A stretch of DNA of 8,029 nt from Spirochaetia bacterium (GTDB taxonomy: Bacteria > Spirochaetota > Spirochaetia > Treponematales > Breznakiellaceae), in NCBI GenBank assembly GCA_025997655.1, contig BNUW01000115.1, positions 1 through 8,029 on the forward strand. Reading direction: 5' to 3'. Under the pieces are notes generated by a model. The model saw nothing but the letters and a program-made list of their open reading frames with translations, was not told the origin of the DNA and did no database searches. This document shows, piece by piece, positions 6,783 through 8,029 of the stretch; within the stretch, counting starts at the first letter, position 1, and the number at the start of each line of letters is the position of its first letter. The translations under genes were made by a program, and so were the position numbers.

Positions 6783-6827
6783 GACACCATTAAAAACGCT
6801 ACGCAAAGGGTGTTTTTAATGGTGTCG
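6782..6827. terminator. 16-bp perfect hairpin between convergent genes
   Basis: Bases 6782-6797 pair perfectly with 6812-6827 around a 14-nt loop (arms CGACACCATTAAAAAC and GTTTTTAATGGTGTCG). It lies 16 bases after the stop of the minus-strand lipoprotein gene and about 295 bases after glpK, abutting the presumed IS end. No T-run follows directly on either strand; five Ts occur at 6841-6845 on the + side. It could serve as a bidirectional transcription barrier, or be an inverted repeat left by an insertion. Confidence 0.55.
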
Positions 6828-6843
6828 TTCAAATAAATCCTTT

Positions 6844-7863
6844 TTATTCTTGTAGCACAAATGTGCCTGACCCAATACCATTAGTGAGTGTTGCAGTAAA
6901 TGTTCCCCAAGCCAGCTCAGTATCCATCCAACTCCCTGAACTTGAGGTTAATTCTGCGGGTTGTATGGAAATTTCGCCGCTAAATTCACCCGATCCGGTG
7001 AAAATCGGTCCATCGCCCTCATCGGTATATAATTTAAGGGTGACTGTTCCGCCACTGATTTGACCACTTGTTACGTATGCATCGCTAACGGAAATAGCAG
7101 CATATATTTCATCATCCTCAGTTTCGATCTCCCCTATAGCCCATTTGCCATTGTACTCACTCGGTATACCAGTAATGGTAAGCCCACTACCGCCGCCGCC
7201 GCCCGCTTTATACACGGCCACGGTCTTGTTACCGTTTTCTATGCCGGTCCTGTTTATGGAAACCGTTGCATTGCCTTCGGCAGAAACCGTAATTGGCAAA
7301 GTCCAAATAGTCCCGCCGGAGCTGGAGACGGGCGCCCCGCCGCTCTTGGCTGCCGCACCGTTCACGGTTATTTCGGACGCCGTTAACCCGGTCACCGCTG
7401 CGTCAAAGGTAAAGCTAATGTTGGTGGAGGTGGTGGTTCCCGCTGTTCCACCGACCTGGGTTGCGGTATAGGTTGTATCAGCAGTTGCGCCTTCTTTATA
7501 CACGGTCACGGTCTTGCTACCGCTTTCTATGCCGGGCTTGCTTATGGAAACCGTTACATTGCCCGGGGTAGTTACCGAAGTAAGCGCCAGGGACCAATTC
7601 GTCCCGCTACCGGTAAGTGTACCCGTGACTACCACGCCGGGACCATTGGCCACGGTTATATCGCCATCCGTTAAACCGTCCACCGCTGGGCTAAAGGTGA
7701 AGCTAATGGCGGTGGAATCCGCCGAACCGGATATTCCGCCGGCCTGGACTGCGGTATAGGTGGTGGTGGTGCCACCACCACCGCCACCGTCGCAGCCCGC
7801 CAGCCCAATACCGATTACCGCCGCTAGAGCGATAACCCCGAAAAGTTTGAAAAAGTTCTTCAT
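6844..7863 (-). CDS. Secreted lipoprotein with two Ig-like repeats
   Basis: A 339-residue protein with a clear lipoprotein signal peptide: 'MKNFFKLFGVIALAAVIGIG' then the lipobox 'LAGC' (C24 as lipidation site), so it is anchored in a membrane, probably facing outward. After Cys come Asp, six Gly and four Thr. Two tandem Ig-like units follow (residues 36-125 and 132-220), each ending 'VSI(S/N)...GIE(S/N)G(S/N)K', then a Gly-rich linker (221-225). The C-terminal beta-rich domain starts 'LTITGIPSEYNGKWAIGEI'. The ATG at 7863 was chosen because AGGAGG (complement of 7870-7875) lies 6 nt upstream and the signal peptide begins there. The open frame extends to 7932 without another good ribosome binding site. 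The Ig-like units resemble one in the surface protein ending at 1826. The function is unknown; a surface adhesin or ligand-binding role is inferred. No enzyme motif is visible. Confidence 0.88.
   Translation of the reverse strand: MKNFFKLFGVIALAAVIGIGLAGCDGGGGGGTTTTYTAVQAGGISGSADSTAISFTFSPAVDGLTDGDITVANGPGVVVTGTLTGSGTNWSLALTSVTTPGNVTVSISKPGIESGSKTVTVYKEGATADTTYTATQVGGTAGTTTSTNISFTFDAAVTGLTASEITVNGAAAKSGGAPVSSSGGTIWTLPITVSAEGNATVSINRTGIENGNKTVAVYKAGGGGGSGLTITGIPSEYNGKWAIGEIETEDDEIYAAISVSDAYVTSGQISGGTVTLKLYTDEGDGPIFTGSGEFSGEISIQPAELTSSSGSWMDTELAWGTFTATLTNGIGSGTFVLQE
7759..7782. repeat. Trinucleotide inverted repeat in the lipoprotein linker
   Basis: GGTGGTGGTGG (7759-7769) and CCACCACCACC (7772-7782) are perfect complements separated by two bases. 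They encode most of the poly-Gly and poly-Thr spacer directly after the lipobox. Triplet repeats of this kind can change length in frame by slippage. In the mRNA they would form a very stable hairpin about 80 bases into the coding region. Confidence 0.7.
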
Positions 7864-8029
7864 ATAAAGCCTCCTAAACATATATGAACCACCCCGAAAG
7901 AGATGGTTTCTTCCACACCGCTCAAGCGGCACAAAATACAGGAGGAATAAAAGCCCCCGGACAATACGGATTACCCGTACCAGATGAGGGCGTTCTGTTG
8001 AGTGTGCGCGTAATTTGTTGTATTGTAAG
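7864..8029 (-). promoter_or_regulatory. Upstream region of the lipoprotein gene
   Basis: It holds the ribosome binding site AGGAGG (complement of 7870-7875). A leader inverted repeat AACCACC/GATGGTT (7887-7893 with 7902-7908) pairs fully, with one G-U, only in the minus-strand RNA. A short palindrome CCGCT-CA-AGCGG lies at 7918-7929. I could not identify a convincing -35/-10 pair or a coding frame continuing to the window edge. Confidence 0.4.

Noticed and set aside
7888..8029. Possible upstream minus-strand gene ending near the window's right edge.
   Set aside because: No frame stays open with plausible coding content, and no terminator with a T-run is present.

Overview
The window looks like chromosomal DNA of a host-associated spirochaete, most likely a termite-gut-type Treponema. 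This is inferred from protein style only: glycine/threonine-rich lipoproteins with tandem Ig-like units, a beta-helix fragment with 'FTMTGGTIS' rungs, 'GVTYGGGKFVAVG' propeller-like repeats, a Uma2 nuclease, and a PD-(D/E)XK protein ending in a 'GIEKGREEG...' tail. No rRNA or tRNA is visible to confirm it.

Layout. (a) 1-1826, + strand: the 3' part of a large secreted or surface protein (beta-sandwich region, fibronectin type III domain, Ig-like unit, then five tandem ~43-residue repeats). A trailer with three successive hairpins follows, the last a clear intrinsic terminator. (b) 1931-2662, - strand: a PIN-domain toxin/DUF2281-type antitoxin operon, with a possible 35-codon third gene. This region sits between two 62-bp direct repeats (1858-1919 and 2746-2807). 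Each repeat can fold into a long hairpin and each is followed 22-24 nt later by an intrinsic terminator reading +. (c) 2885-3268: a beta-helix surface-protein fragment with no start codon or signal peptide, broken at both ends. (d) 3319-4940, + strand: two nuclease-fold genes, Uma2 and a PD-(D/E)XK/Rpn-like protein. Each has its own promoter with the same extended -10 (TGGTATACT) placed so close to the ATG that the mRNAs should be leaderless. (e) 4996-6486, + strand: an intact glycerol kinase gene (glpK) with a strong ribosome binding site and no other glycerol genes in view. (f) 6487-6843: a non-coding gap holding the decayed 3' end of an IS256-family (mutator) element and a 16-bp perfect hairpin. 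(g) 6844-7863, - strand: a complete lipoprotein with two Ig-like units related to the one in (a). The rest, 7864-8029, is its upstream region.

These genes do not form one pathway. glpK is the only housekeeping gene and would phosphorylate glycerol for lipid synthesis or glycolysis. The rest is accessory DNA: repetitive surface proteins, a toxin-antitoxin pair, nuclease-fold genes, an IS remnant and a fragmented surface gene. I see no proof of a new multi-gene system. The most unusual signals are the hairpin direct repeats bracketing the toxin-antitoxin module, the paired leaderless promoters of the two nuclease genes, and the Ig-like unit shared in inverted orientation by two surface proteins.
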